34,808 bases of DNA from an uncultured Brevibacterium sp. (GTDB taxonomy: Bacteria > Actinomycetota > Actinomycetes > Actinomycetales > Brevibacteriaceae): assembly GCA_902489215.1 (NCBI GenBank), contig CABTZE010000003.1:1-34808 (forward strand), in the 5' to 3' direction. The notes under the pieces are model-generated. The model made no database searches, was not told the origin of the DNA, and saw only the letters and a list, made by a program, of their open reading frames with translations. Below are positions 24,217-32,269 of this stretch, one piece after another; the stretch's first letter is position 1, and every line of letters begins with the position of its first letter. Position numbers and translations under genes: made by a program.

Positions 24217-24510
24217 ATGTCGGTGAACATCAAGCCGCTTGAAGACCGGATCGTCGTCCGTCAGGTCGAAGCCGAACAGACCACTGCCTCCGGCCTCGTC
24301 ATCCCGGACACCGCAAAGGAAAAGCCGCAGGAAGGCGAAGTCGTCGCAGTCGGACCCGGCCGCGTTGCCGAAAACGGCACCCGCGTGCCCGTTGACGTCG
24401 AAGTCGGCGACAAGGTCATCTACTCCAAGTACGGCGGCACCGAAGTCAAGTACGCAGGCGCAGAGTACCTGGTGCTCTCGGCTCGCGATGTCCTCGCAGT
24501 CATCGCCTGA
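24217..24510 (+). CDS. groS: Co-chaperonin GroES (Hsp10)
   Basis: A 97-residue heptameric lid of the GroEL folding chamber. It starts SVNIKPLEDRIVVRQVEAE, has the mobile-loop region TTASGLVIPDTAKEKPQEG (with the IVL-type LVI) and ends EYLVLSARDVLAVIA, matching the family along its length. The ATG at 24217 is chosen over the in-frame start at 24172 because a GAAGGAG lies just upstream and it gives the standard N-terminus. It is the first gene of a groES-groEL operon under CIRCE control. Confidence 0.97.
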   Translation: MSVNIKPLEDRIVVRQVEAEQTTASGLVIPDTAKEKPQEGEVVAVGPGRVAENGTRVPVDVEVGDKVIYSKYGGTEVKYAGAEYLVLSARDVLAVIA

Positions 24511-24532
24511 TCACTTCCGCAACCACAGCAAC

Positions 24533-24551
24533 CGCCGCCTGACAGGCGGCG
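24533..24551 (+). other. groES-groEL intergenic hairpin
   Basis: A perfect 8-bp stem (CGCCGCCT with AGGCGGCG) with a 3-nt loop, followed at 24553-24567 by a second stem TTGCC/GGCAA. There is no T-run. It may be a processing or stability element that sets the groES:groEL ratio. Confidence 0.45.
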
Positions 24552-24592
24552 CTTGCCGTACAGGCAACGGCTTACAGAAAGAGAAGTGAACC

Positions 24593-26179
24593 ATGGCTAA
24601 GACCCTTCTGTTCGACGACGAAGCCCGCAAGGCACTCGAAAAGGGCGTCAACGTTCTGGCCGACACCGTCAAGGTGACGCTGGGACCCAAGGGCCGCAAC
24701 GTCGTCCTCGACAAGGCGTGGGGCGCACCCACCATCACCAACGACGGTGTGACCATCGCCCGCGAAGTCGAACTCAACGACTCCTACGAAAACCTCGGCG
24801 CACAGCTGGCCAAGGAAGTCGCCACCAAGACCAACGACGTCGCAGGTGACGGCACCACCACCGCAACCGTTCTCGCACAGGCACTCGTGTCCGAAGGCCT
24901 GCGCAACGTTGCCGCCGGTGCAGCCCCCGGCCAGCTCAAGGCCGGCATCGAAGCAGCGGTCGCAGCTGTTGAAGCTCGTCTGCTCGAAATTGCTCGCGAC
25001 GTTTCCGGTTCCAAGGAAATCGCACACGTCGCAGCACTGTCGGCACAGTCCGAAGAAATCGGCGAACTCATCGCCGACGCATTCGACAAGGTCGGCAAGG
25101 ACGGCGTCATCACCATTGACGAATCGCAGGCCTCCGCGGTTGAACTCGAATTCACCGAGGGTATGCAGTTCGACAAGGGCTACCTGTCGCCGTACTTCAT
25201 CACCGATGCAGACCGTCAGGAAGCAGTGCTTGAGGACCCCTACATCCTCATCAACCAGGGCAAGATCTCGAACATCCAGGACCTCCTGCCGGTGCTCGAA
25301 AAGGTTCAGCAGGCATCCAAGCCGCTGCTGATCATCGCCGAAGACGTCGAAGGCGAAGCCCTGTCAACGCTGGTGGTCAACAAGATGCGCGGCATCCTCA
25401 ACGTTGCTGCCGTCAAGGCTCCTGGCTTCGGTGACCGCCGCAAGGCAATCCTGGAAGACCTCGCAGTCCTCACCGGCGGCGAAGTCATCACCCCGGACAT
25501 GGGTATGAAGCTCGAACAGGTCACCCTGGAGCAGCTCGGCACCGCTCGCACCGTCACCGTGACCAAGGACAACACCACGGTCGTCAACGGCGGCGGAGCA
25601 GACGAAGCTGTTGCCGGTCGCGTCGCCCAGATTCGCGCTGAGGTCGAAAAGACCGACTCCGAATGGGACCGCGAAAAGCTGCAGGAGCGCCTGGCTAAGC
25701 TGGCCGGCGGCGTTGCCGTCATCAAGGTCGGCGCAGCCACCGAAGTTGAGCTCAAGGAACGCAAGCACCGCGTCGAAGATGCAGTCGCTGCTACCCGTGC
25801 AGCCATCGAAGAAGGCATCGTCGCCGGTGGCGGTACCGCACTCGTGCACGCATCCGCTGCGGCCGAAGACCTCGGCCTCGAAGGCGATGCAGCCACCGGT
25901 GCGGACATCGTCCGCCGCGCTGTGCGCCAGCCGCTTCGCTGGATCGCTGAAAACGCCGGACAGGACGGCTTCGTCGTTATATCCAAGGTCGAAGAACTCG
26001 AACTCGGCCAGGGCTACAACGCTGCCACCGGCGAATACGGAGACCTCATCGGCAAGGGCGTCATCGACCCGGTCAAGGTCACCCGTTCGGCACTGCGCAA
26101 CGCAGCATCGATCGCAGCACTGGTTCTCACCACCGAATCGCTGGTTGTCGAGAAGCAGGAAGAAGACGAAGAAGACTGA
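24593..26179 (+). CDS. groL: Chaperonin GroEL (Hsp60)
   Basis: A 528-residue ATP-driven folding chaperonin. ATPase blocks are VTLGPKGRNVVLDK, TNDGVTIAREVEL and DVAGDGTTTATVLAQ; the apical domain has EGMQFDKGYLSPYFITD and AVKAPGFGDRRKAIL; the C-terminal equatorial domain has GIVAGGGTAL and GYNAATGEYGDLI. It is co-transcribed with groES 82 bp upstream, with an AGAGAAG site before the ATG. The tail is short and acidic (QEEDEED), with neither the GGM repeats of typical GroEL nor the histidine-rich tail of mycobacterial GroEL1. A strong terminator follows. Whether a second groEL exists elsewhere cannot be seen. Confidence 0.97.
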   Translation: MAKTLLFDDEARKALEKGVNVLADTVKVTLGPKGRNVVLDKAWGAPTITNDGVTIAREVELNDSYENLGAQLAKEVATKTNDVAGDGTTTATVLAQALVSEGLRNVAAGAAPGQLKAGIEAAVAAVEARLLEIARDVSGSKEIAHVAALSAQSEEIGELIADAFDKVGKDGVITIDESQASAVELEFTEGMQFDKGYLSPYFITDADRQEAVLEDPYILINQGKISNIQDLLPVLEKVQQASKPLLIIAEDVEGEALSTLVVNKMRGILNVAAVKAPGFGDRRKAILEDLAVLTGGEVITPDMGMKLEQVTLEQLGTARTVTVTKDNTTVVNGGGADEAVAGRVAQIRAEVEKTDSEWDREKLQERLAKLAGGVAVIKVGAATEVELKERKHRVEDAVAATRAAIEEGIVAGGGTALVHASAAAEDLGLEGDAATGADIVRRAVRQPLRWIAENAGQDGFVVISKVEELELGQGYNAATGEYGDLIGKGVIDPVKVTRSALRNAASIAALVLTTESLVVEKQEEDEED

Positions 26180-26219
26180 TCGTCTAGCTGAGGCTTGAAC
26201 TTCGGTTCGAGCTCAGTGA

Positions 26220-26263
26220 ACGAAGGGCGGATGGATATTCTCCATCCGCCCTTCGTCGTTTTT
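26220..26263 (+). terminator. Rho-independent terminator of groES-groEL
   Basis: A perfect 17-nt-arm stem region (26220-26235 with 26241-26256, loop TATTC) is followed by CGTTTTT. It lies 40 bp after the groEL stop. It is the clearest terminator in the window. Confidence 0.92.
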
Positions 26264-26374
26264 GCACTCCGGCCGTCCCCCGCAATCCCGTTCTCTGCGC
26301 GATAGCCAGCTGAAGTTATCCCTCATTGCAACCGTGCGTTCACTTTGCAGAAACTTTAAGCCGAGAGAGTGGAC

Positions 26375-26449
26375 AAATTGGCTTTCAGCCATAACGAGAA
26401 CCGAACATGCCCGCGCATGTTGTAGACGTCGAGTAGAGATGAAAGTTCG
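26375..26449 (+). repeat. Leader repeat copy 1, upstream of acyltransferase A
   Basis: This non-coding stretch matches 28622-28696 at a constant offset of 2247 bp. The last 28 bp (26422-26449) are identical in both copies and end 5 nt before each GTG start. The TTCAGCC at 26384-26390 is also kept. It probably holds the promoter and translation signal of both genes; a TAGAGAT lies 14 nt before the start. Confidence 0.75.
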
Positions 26450-26454
26450 GTGCA

Positions 26455-28533
26455 GTGAGTTCCACGGTGCGTGTGTCTCCGAAACTGGGCATCCCCGAAC
26501 GCAGATTCCGCCCCGAGCTGCACGGCGTGCGGGGTCTTGCCCTGTTGGGTGTTGTGCTCTTCCACCTGTTCGGCCACGGGCGAATCTCCGGCGGCATCGA
26601 CATCTTTCTAACCGTCACCGGTTTCCTCTTTGTCGGCATGCTCCTGCGGGAGCTCGACAGCACCGGCAAGGTCAATCTGACGAAGTACTTCGGCCGACTA
26701 TTCCGGCGAATATTCGTGCCTGCGGTCCTCGTTATAGGTGTGACGGCTGTTGCCTCGTATTTCATTCTGCCGAAGACTGATCATCGGCAAGCTTTCACCG
26801 AGGCCCGTGCGTCGCTTCTGTACTTCGAAAACTTTGAGCTCATCCGCTCACAGCTTGCCTATGGTGCTGCCGGGCCCCAGACCTCGCTATACCAGCATTT
26901 TTGGTCCCTTTCTGTTCAGGGACAGTTCTATCTAGCGCTGCCTCTTTTCCTGATGGCCGTGGCGATCATTGCCGGCACAGTTAGGGGATTGCGTTTTGTC
27001 AGGGCTACTGCGGTTGCCCTTTCCAGTGTTCTTGTTGTCTCGCTGCTGTGGGCTGTCATCCAGGGTTCGTACGCTCAGGACGAGGCGTATCTGTCCACGT
27101 GGACCCGTTTGTGGGAGTTTGCCTTCGGCGGGCTTGTCGCCCTTGTGCTTGACCGCATTCACCTGAGCGATGGTTTGCGGTTCGCCGCCGGGTGGATTGG
27201 TCTTGCCATGATCGCGGCCACCGGCTTTGTCTTCGATGGCGGACAGGTATTCCCTGGCCCGTTGGCGCTGTGGCCGCTGGTGGGGTGGCTGCTCGTTATG
27301 GTGGCGGGAGACCTCAGCAGTACGCCGGTGGAACGTTTCTCGTCGTCACGATTCCTGAAGTCATGGCCGGTGAGGTGGTTTGCAGATCGGTCCTATGGCA
27401 TCTATCTGTGGCACTGGCCGGTGCTCATCTTCTACCTGAACATCAGAGACCGATCCGCCGTCGGCATTAAAGGCGCGACGGTAGTCTTCTTCATCGCAGT
27501 TGTTTTGGCGTCAGTGACTTACCAGGTAGTCGAGCAGCGTTTGGCGCCGAAGTCGACATCCCGCGTCGGCGGCATCTTCAAGCGCAATAAGGTCATGATT
27601 CCGGTAGGCGTTGCGGCCATGCTGGTTGGGGTACTCGCCATTACCCCCTTTACTGTGCCCAACGGCGAAGTCAACACCGCGTACGAAGACCTCGACGCGG
27701 ATACGTACCCCGGCGCAAACATCGCTTTTTGGGATGAGGACCGCAAGCTCCCCGAAGCGGATGTCTTTCCAGCGCCAGAAGAGGCGCCTGAATTCAGAGC
27801 ACCGTACGTTCATCGCGGTTGCCATCAACAGCCTGGAAACAAACCGGGGACAGATACCGTCAAAGTATGTGAAGACGAGGACCCTCCCGGGCATCCAACG
27901 GCGAAGATCGTCTTGGCGGGTGCTTCGTTCGGAGGCCACTGGGAATCCGCTTTCAAAACTCTGGCCAAAAAGTACAGTTGGGAAGTCATCGTGCTGGACA
28001 AGGGGTCCTGCCCGCTTGGCTCTGAGGAAAGCATGGATACGGCTTGCGGTCGGTACAACAAGAACCTTGTCGAATGGATTAGTGAACACGATGTCGATCT
28101 GGTCGTAGCTCCCGGATCCCGCATCGACCAGACGAAGGACGAAGAGTTCGTCCTGGACCGAGCTCCGTACTGGTGGGAGAAGATCACCGATACCGGAACC
28201 AAGCTGATGCTTATGCGAGCCACACCGAAGGACAACACCCTCGAGGTTCCGCGGTGTTTATCCGAAGGTGGTACGTCTCAGGAATGCGGCTTGCCTAAGA
28301 AATGGTTGGAAGAAGATCCTCAGACAGGCCTGCCTGACGGCGCATATTCGCTGGACATGAAGGAATACGTCTGCCCGGCTGTTGAAGATCCGAAGAGTAA
28401 GAACTGTGATGCGGTTGTGGGCAACATCTTGACGACCTACGACAATGGTCACTTCACCGCACCGTTCTCTCAGTCCTTGGCGCGTGGGCTTGAAAAGGAG
28501 ATGCAGAAGGACTTTGACTGGCTGCTGAAGTAA
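26455..28533 (+). CDS. Acyltransferase-3 / SGNH-like protein, tandem copy A
   Basis: A 692-residue membrane protein with an acyltransferase-3 domain (about 1-400) and an external SGNH-like domain. The first helix keeps R26 and H37 (HGVRGLALLGVVLFH). GGIDIFLTVTGFLFVGMLL (46-64) and SYGIYLWHWPVLIFYL are present. The signature loop reads FWSLSVQGQFY (149-159) instead of the SIEEQFY seen at 9438. In the SGNH domain, the nucleophile block is LAGASFGGHW (487-496), so GDS is replaced by GAS, while the C-terminal Asp/His block DNGH (663-666) is kept. It starts at a GTG with no strong ribosome-binding site. The neighbour at 28702 is a close tandem duplicate. Role: probable O-acylation of a surface glycan; the altered motifs make the exact chemistry uncertain. 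Confidence 0.85.
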   Translation: MSSTVRVSPKLGIPERRFRPELHGVRGLALLGVVLFHLFGHGRISGGIDIFLTVTGFLFVGMLLRELDSTGKVNLTKYFGRLFRRIFVPAVLVIGVTAVASYFILPKTDHRQAFTEARASLLYFENFELIRSQLAYGAAGPQTSLYQHFWSLSVQGQFYLALPLFLMAVAIIAGTVRGLRFVRATAVALSSVLVVSLLWAVIQGSYAQDEAYLSTWTRLWEFAFGGLVALVLDRIHLSDGLRFAAGWIGLAMIAATGFVFDGGQVFPGPLALWPLVGWLLVMVAGDLSSTPVERFSSSRFLKSWPVRWFADRSYGIYLWHWPVLIFYLNIRDRSAVGIKGATVVFFIAVVLASVTYQVVEQRLAPKSTSRVGGIFKRNKVMIPVGVAAMLVGVLAITPFTVPNGEVNTAYEDLDADTYPGANIAFWDEDRKLPEADVFPAPEEAPEFRAPYVHRGCHQQPGNKPGTDTVKVCEDEDPPGHPTAKIVLAGASFGGHWESAFKTLAKKYSWEVIVLDKGSCPLGSEESMDTACGRYNKNLVEWISEHDVDLVVAPGSRIDQTKDEEFVLDRAPYWWEKITDTGTKLMLMRATPKDNTLEVPRCLSEGGTSQECGLPKKWLEEDPQTGLPDGAYSLDMKEYVCPAVEDPKSKNCDAVVGNILTTYDNGHFTAPFSQSLARGLEKEMQKDFDWLLK

Positions 28534-28578
28534 TGCTGCTGCGAGGGTGGACGGCGCGCAAGGTACCCCAGGCGGCAA

Positions 28579-28607
28579 CTGCGAGTTCACTTGTCTGCAA
28601 CTCGCAG
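28579..28607. promoter_or_regulatory. 9-bp perfect inverted repeat upstream of acyltransferase B
   Basis: CTGCGAGTT (28579-28587) and AACTCGCAG (28599-28607) flank an 11-bp spacer in the 168-bp gap between the tandem genes. No T-run follows. The homologous stretch before copy A (about 26332) is related but not palindromic. It may be an operator or an RNA hairpin. Confidence 0.4.
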
Positions 28608-28621
28608 CCGGCAGAGTAATG

Positions 28622-28696
28622 GAATTGGTGTTCAGCCTTTACCAAAATCGAGTAAGCCGAGGCCTGCCGTAGACGTCGAGTAGAGATGAAAGTTCG
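28622..28696 (+). repeat. Leader repeat copy 2, upstream of acyltransferase B
   Basis: The second copy of the leader described at 26375-26449, offset 2247 bp. The 28 bp at 28669-28696 are identical to 26422-26449, which is stronger conservation than in the flanking leader and suggests a functional element. Confidence 0.75.
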
Positions 28697-28701
28697 CTGC
28701 T

Positions 28702-30795
28702 GTGAATACGCCGGTGCGAGTATCGTCAATGCTGAGTGTCCCCGAACGCAGGTTCCGTCCTGAACTTCACGGTGTCCGCGGACTTGCGCTGCTCGGCGTT
28801 GTGCTTTTCCACCTGTTTGGCCAGGGGCGAATCTCCGGCGGCATCGACATATTTTTAGCAGTCACCGGCTTTCTCTTTGTGGGCATGCTGCTGCGGGAAC
28901 TCGACAGCACCGGCCGGATCAACCTGACAAAATACTTCGGTCGCCTGTTCAGACGAATCTTCGCACCTGCCGCTCTGGTCATCGGCGTAACGGCTGTCAC
29001 TGCCTTCTTCATCGTGCCGAAAACCGACCACCGGCAGATATTCGCAGAGGCGCGGGCATCGCTTCTATACGTTGAGAACTTTGAGCTCATCCGCTCACAG
29101 CTGGCGTACGGTGCAGCCGGCCCGCAGACGTCCCTGTACCAACACTTCTGGTCCCTGTCGGTGCAAGGCCAGTTCTATGTTGGACTCCCAATCTTCTTTG
29201 CTGCAGCAGCAATCATTGCAGGCACCACTCGGCGCATGCGCTTCGTGAAGACAATCGCCCTAGCACTCACCGGCGTACTGGTCACCTCACTGCTGTGGGC
29301 TGTCATTCAGGGTCACTACGCACAAGAGGAAGCGTATCTTTCGACGTGGACCCGTGTGTGGGAGTTCGCCTTCGGCGGGCTCGCGGCTCTCGTTCTCGAC
29401 CGCATCAACCTGAGTGCCAATGGGCGACTCGCAGCTGGGTGGATTGGTCTTGCCATGATCACAGCCACTGGATTTGTCTTCGATGGCGGTCAGGTGTTCC
29501 CCGGCCCGTTGGCTTTATGGCCGTTGGTGGGATGGCTGCTCGTGATGATCGCGGGTGACCTCAGTGGCACCTCGGTAGAAAGGTTCTCGTCCTCGAGGTT
29601 CCTCACATCAGCCCCCGTGCGGTGGTTCGCCGACCGGTCCTATGGCATCTACCTGTGGCACTGGCCGGTGCTCATCTTCTATCTGAACATCAAAGATCAG
29701 CCTGCCGTCGGCATCAGGGGAGCCGCGGTTGTCTTCGGCATCGCAGTCGTGCTGGCCGGGCTGACCTACCGGGTTGTTGAACAGCGTTTGGCGCCACAAT
29801 CGTCGTCTCGCATCGGCAGTGTTCTTAAACGCAACAAGGTGATGATCTCCGCGGGTGCAGCGGCGATGCTGGTGGGGGCGCTCGTCATCACCCCGCTGAC
29901 CCAAGCGAACACGAGCGTCGAAGCCCACGCAGCATACGACGACCTCGATTCGGACACCTATCCCGGAGCTGACATTGCGTTCTGGGATGACAACCGGGAA
30001 CTCCCCGACGCAGATGTCTTCCCTGCTCCCGAAGATGCCGGAGAATTCACAGCGCCCTACTTCCAGCAGGGCTGCGAACAGCGGTGGGGTGATGACCCGG
30101 GCACTGACGAAGTTCTGGTCTGTGAGGATGACGATGCGCCGGCACAGCCGACAGCAACGATTGTTCTGGCCGGTGGGTCCTTCGCAGGGCATTGGGAGAC
30201 GACATTCAAGAGCCTCGCCACGAAGTATGGCTGGGAAGTGCTCGTACTGGACAAGGGCGGCTGCCCCCTGGGCGGTGAACCATCCCCAGATTCAATGTGC
30301 GGACAGTACAACGAAAACCTCGTCGAATGGCTCGACGACAACGACGTCGACCTCGTAGTCACATCTGGTTCCCGCACCGATGAGCAGCAGGACGAAGAGT
30401 ACATTCTCGACCGCGCTCCAGATTGGTGGGACAAGATCACCGATACCGGCGCAAAGCTGATGCTCATGCGGGCGGCGCCGAAAGACGACAATCTGAACAT
30501 TCCTCGGTGCATATCCGGCGGCGGAACCTCACAGGAATGCGGCATCGAGAAGAAATGGCTCGACGAAGACCCACAGACAGACCTCCCCGAGGGTGCGTAT
30601 TCGCTGGACATGAAGGAATACATCTGCCCAGCCGTCAAGGATCCCAACGCAAAGAACTGCGATGCGGTCGTCGGCAACATCCTGACCAGCTACGACAACG
30701 GCCACTTCACCGTGCCATTCGCTCAGTCCCTGGCAAACGGGTTGGAAAAGGAAATGCGGGAAGACTTCGATTGGCTGCTGCAGCCAATCGACTAG
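28702..30795 (+). CDS. Acyltransferase-3 / SGNH-like protein, tandem copy B
   Basis: A 697-residue close paralogue of the gene at 26455, aligning over the whole length; visible differences include a two-residue insertion in the linker after the last TM helix (about 400-410). The same deviations occur: FWSLSVQGQFY in the membrane domain and LAGGSFAGHW at about 489-498, so GDS is now GGS, while DNGH is kept near the C-terminus. Since both copies keep the serine, the Asp/His pair and the GHW tail, the domain is probably functional in a modified form rather than decayed. The GTG start sits 5 nt after the conserved leader repeat. The gene ends 29 bp before the convergent ANL-like gene. Role as for copy A, perhaps with a different acceptor or acyl group. 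Confidence 0.85.
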   Translation: MNTPVRVSSMLSVPERRFRPELHGVRGLALLGVVLFHLFGQGRISGGIDIFLAVTGFLFVGMLLRELDSTGRINLTKYFGRLFRRIFAPAALVIGVTAVTAFFIVPKTDHRQIFAEARASLLYVENFELIRSQLAYGAAGPQTSLYQHFWSLSVQGQFYVGLPIFFAAAAIIAGTTRRMRFVKTIALALTGVLVTSLLWAVIQGHYAQEEAYLSTWTRVWEFAFGGLAALVLDRINLSANGRLAAGWIGLAMITATGFVFDGGQVFPGPLALWPLVGWLLVMIAGDLSGTSVERFSSSRFLTSAPVRWFADRSYGIYLWHWPVLIFYLNIKDQPAVGIRGAAVVFGIAVVLAGLTYRVVEQRLAPQSSSRIGSVLKRNKVMISAGAAAMLVGALVITPLTQANTSVEAHAAYDDLDSDTYPGADIAFWDDNRELPDADVFPAPEDAGEFTAPYFQQGCEQRWGDDPGTDEVLVCEDDDAPAQPTATIVLAGGSFAGHWETTFKSLATKYGWEVLVLDKGGCPLGGEPSPDSMCGQYNENLVEWLDDNDVDLVVTSGSRTDEQQDEEYILDRAPDWWDKITDTGAKLMLMRAAPKDDNLNIPRCISGGGTSQECGIEKKWLDEDPQTDLPEGAYSLDMKEYICPAVKDPNAKNCDAVVGNILTSYDNGHFTVPFAQSLANGLEKEMREDFDWLLQPID

Positions 30796-30812
30796 CCCAG
30801 CTTCGGCTCGGG
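30796..30812. terminator. Possible small hairpin between convergent genes
   Basis: CCCAGC and GCTCGGG pair around a TTCG tetraloop with one bulged C. It directly follows the stop of acyltransferase B and faces the ANL-like gene ending at 30825. There is no T-run, so its strength is doubtful. Confidence 0.3.
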
Positions 30813-30824
30813 TCAGACGGTCGC

Positions 30825-32120
30825 TCAGACCAGGTGAATCCGGCCTTCGCCGTCAACACGGGCGGCAATTCCGGTGCGCAGCCATTCGCCGTCATGCGAA
30901 TCGGCGGTTGCAATCGGATTGCGCCAGAAGTTCTTCAGCAGGCCTGGGCCGCGCAGCTGCAGTTCACCGCGCGCACCCTCGCCATCACCTGAACCAGCAT
31001 CAGCCGAACCAGCCGAATCCTGTCCCGGCACCTCGTCAGGAGATACCCCGCCCATGGCGGTGCCGGTGCCTTCGACAACTCGGACATCAATGCCGGTGCC
31101 CTGCTCAGGTGAACCCACAGATCCGGGAGCCTTCACAATGTCCTGCGCTGTGACCAGCAGGCCAACACCCGCGGCCGCACCGGGGGAGTACAGGCCAAAG
31201 AAGTGCTTAGCCCGGTAGGCGCGCGCAATCTCAGCACCCACCCGCGGCGACGACACAGTGCCGAGCACAAAAATCCGCTCAATGTCACCCGGAGCAAAAC
31301 CGGCAGACGTCGCACCGGGAAGTGAAGCAAGAAGTGCTGCTTCGGTGCCGGTGACAACCGTCGAGCCAGCCTTCTGCACAAGCGAAGCCGCAGAGCCAGG
31401 CTGCGGATCAGCCGACAGCACAACCGCAGCCCCCAAGGACAGCGGCGTCAGAATCGACGTGTGCAGAACAGCGGGGTTCCACAGGGGCGAGGCGGTCTGC
31501 ACAACGTCATATCCGTCAATTCCCATGGCCTTCGCAACAGCGGGCTGCGCCTCAGCCAAACCAGCGTGGGTGAAAACAGCGCCCCGCGGAATCCCATCAA
31601 CAAGATCGATGTACTGAATGAGAGCGGTCGCAGCGTCTTCGTATTCAGCTTCCGTGTACGGGTCGACAGCATCAATTGTCGTTTCAAACACCGAGCCACC
31701 ACGGCTAGTCCCACCGCGACTCTGACCACCGCCAGCACGCCCGGCGTCGGACACAATCCACTCAATGCCCAGGTCAACACGTTTGGCGGCCTTCCACAGT
31801 TCTGCGGAAACAAGAGCAACCTCGATGCCCGCGTGGCTGATAACCGCTTCAAGGTCATCCGAATCCATCTTCGGATCCAAAGGAACGGGGATTGCGCCCA
31901 AGTACCACGCGCCGAACAGCGTGTAGACAGCCGAAGCGCTGTTGAGCGTCATCACGCCAATGCGGTCGCCGGGAAACACCTGATGAGCGGCAAGCATCGC
32001 AGCCGCCCGCCGTGCCCTATCGTCCAGCTGCGCGTAAGTCACACGCTCTGACGGAGTGACCAGCGCGATGCGGTCCCCGTGGTCGGAAACAACGTTCTGC
32101 AGCATGGTGGTGAGCTTCAC
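30825..32120 (-). CDS. Truncated, motif-degenerate ANL (AMP-dependent ligase-like) protein
   Basis: A 431-residue protein with the N-terminal fold of acyl-CoA synthetases (ANL superfamily): LTYxxLDxRARR-like VTYAQLDDRARR (27-38), GDRIGVMTLNSASAVYTLFGAWYLGAIPVPLD near 51-82, and GELQLRGPGLLKNFWRNP near the end. Activity looks doubtful. The ATP-binding TSGTTGxPKG loop is replaced by QYIDLVDGIPRG (169-180). The ribose-binding Asp of the RTGD motif is Ile (RTGI, 415-418). The protein stops at GRIHLV, so the C-terminal domain of about 100 residues with the catalytic lysine is missing. A Gly/Ser/Asp-rich insert precedes the GELQLRGP block. The GTG at 32120 has an AGGAGA site. The frame is long and undisturbed, so this looks like a maintained protein rather than a fresh pseudogene. 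No function is assigned. Confidence 0.75.
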   Translation of the reverse strand: MKLTTMLQNVVSDHGDRIALVTPSERVTYAQLDDRARRAAAMLAAHQVFPGDRIGVMTLNSASAVYTLFGAWYLGAIPVPLDPKMDSDDLEAVISHAGIEVALVSAELWKAAKRVDLGIEWIVSDAGRAGGGQSRGGTSRGGSVFETTIDAVDPYTEAEYEDAATALIQYIDLVDGIPRGAVFTHAGLAEAQPAVAKAMGIDGYDVVQTASPLWNPAVLHTSILTPLSLGAAVVLSADPQPGSAASLVQKAGSTVVTGTEAALLASLPGATSAGFAPGDIERIFVLGTVSSPRVGAEIARAYRAKHFFGLYSPGAAAGVGLLVTAQDIVKAPGSVGSPEQGTGIDVRVVEGTGTAMGGVSPDEVPGQDSAGSADAGSGDGEGARGELQLRGPGLLKNFWRNPIATADSHDGEWLRTGIAARVDGEGRIHLV

Positions 32121-32269
32121 AGCTTCTCCTGTCGATAAAATCCCGGCCGGGTCGACTTTATCGCGAATGCGCCGACTTCGCGCCCCCTTTTCTCATATCC
32201 GCCCGGTAAGGGTATGAATGGGGGAGGTGCCCACCGCCAAACCTGCCCCGAGACCCCCAGGAGGCTGCG

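Noticed and set aside
30796..30824. Possible frameshift hiding the missing C-terminal domain of the ANL-like protein
   Set aside because: Only 29 bp separate its stop from the convergent acyltransferase gene, so there is no room for the lost 100 or so residues.
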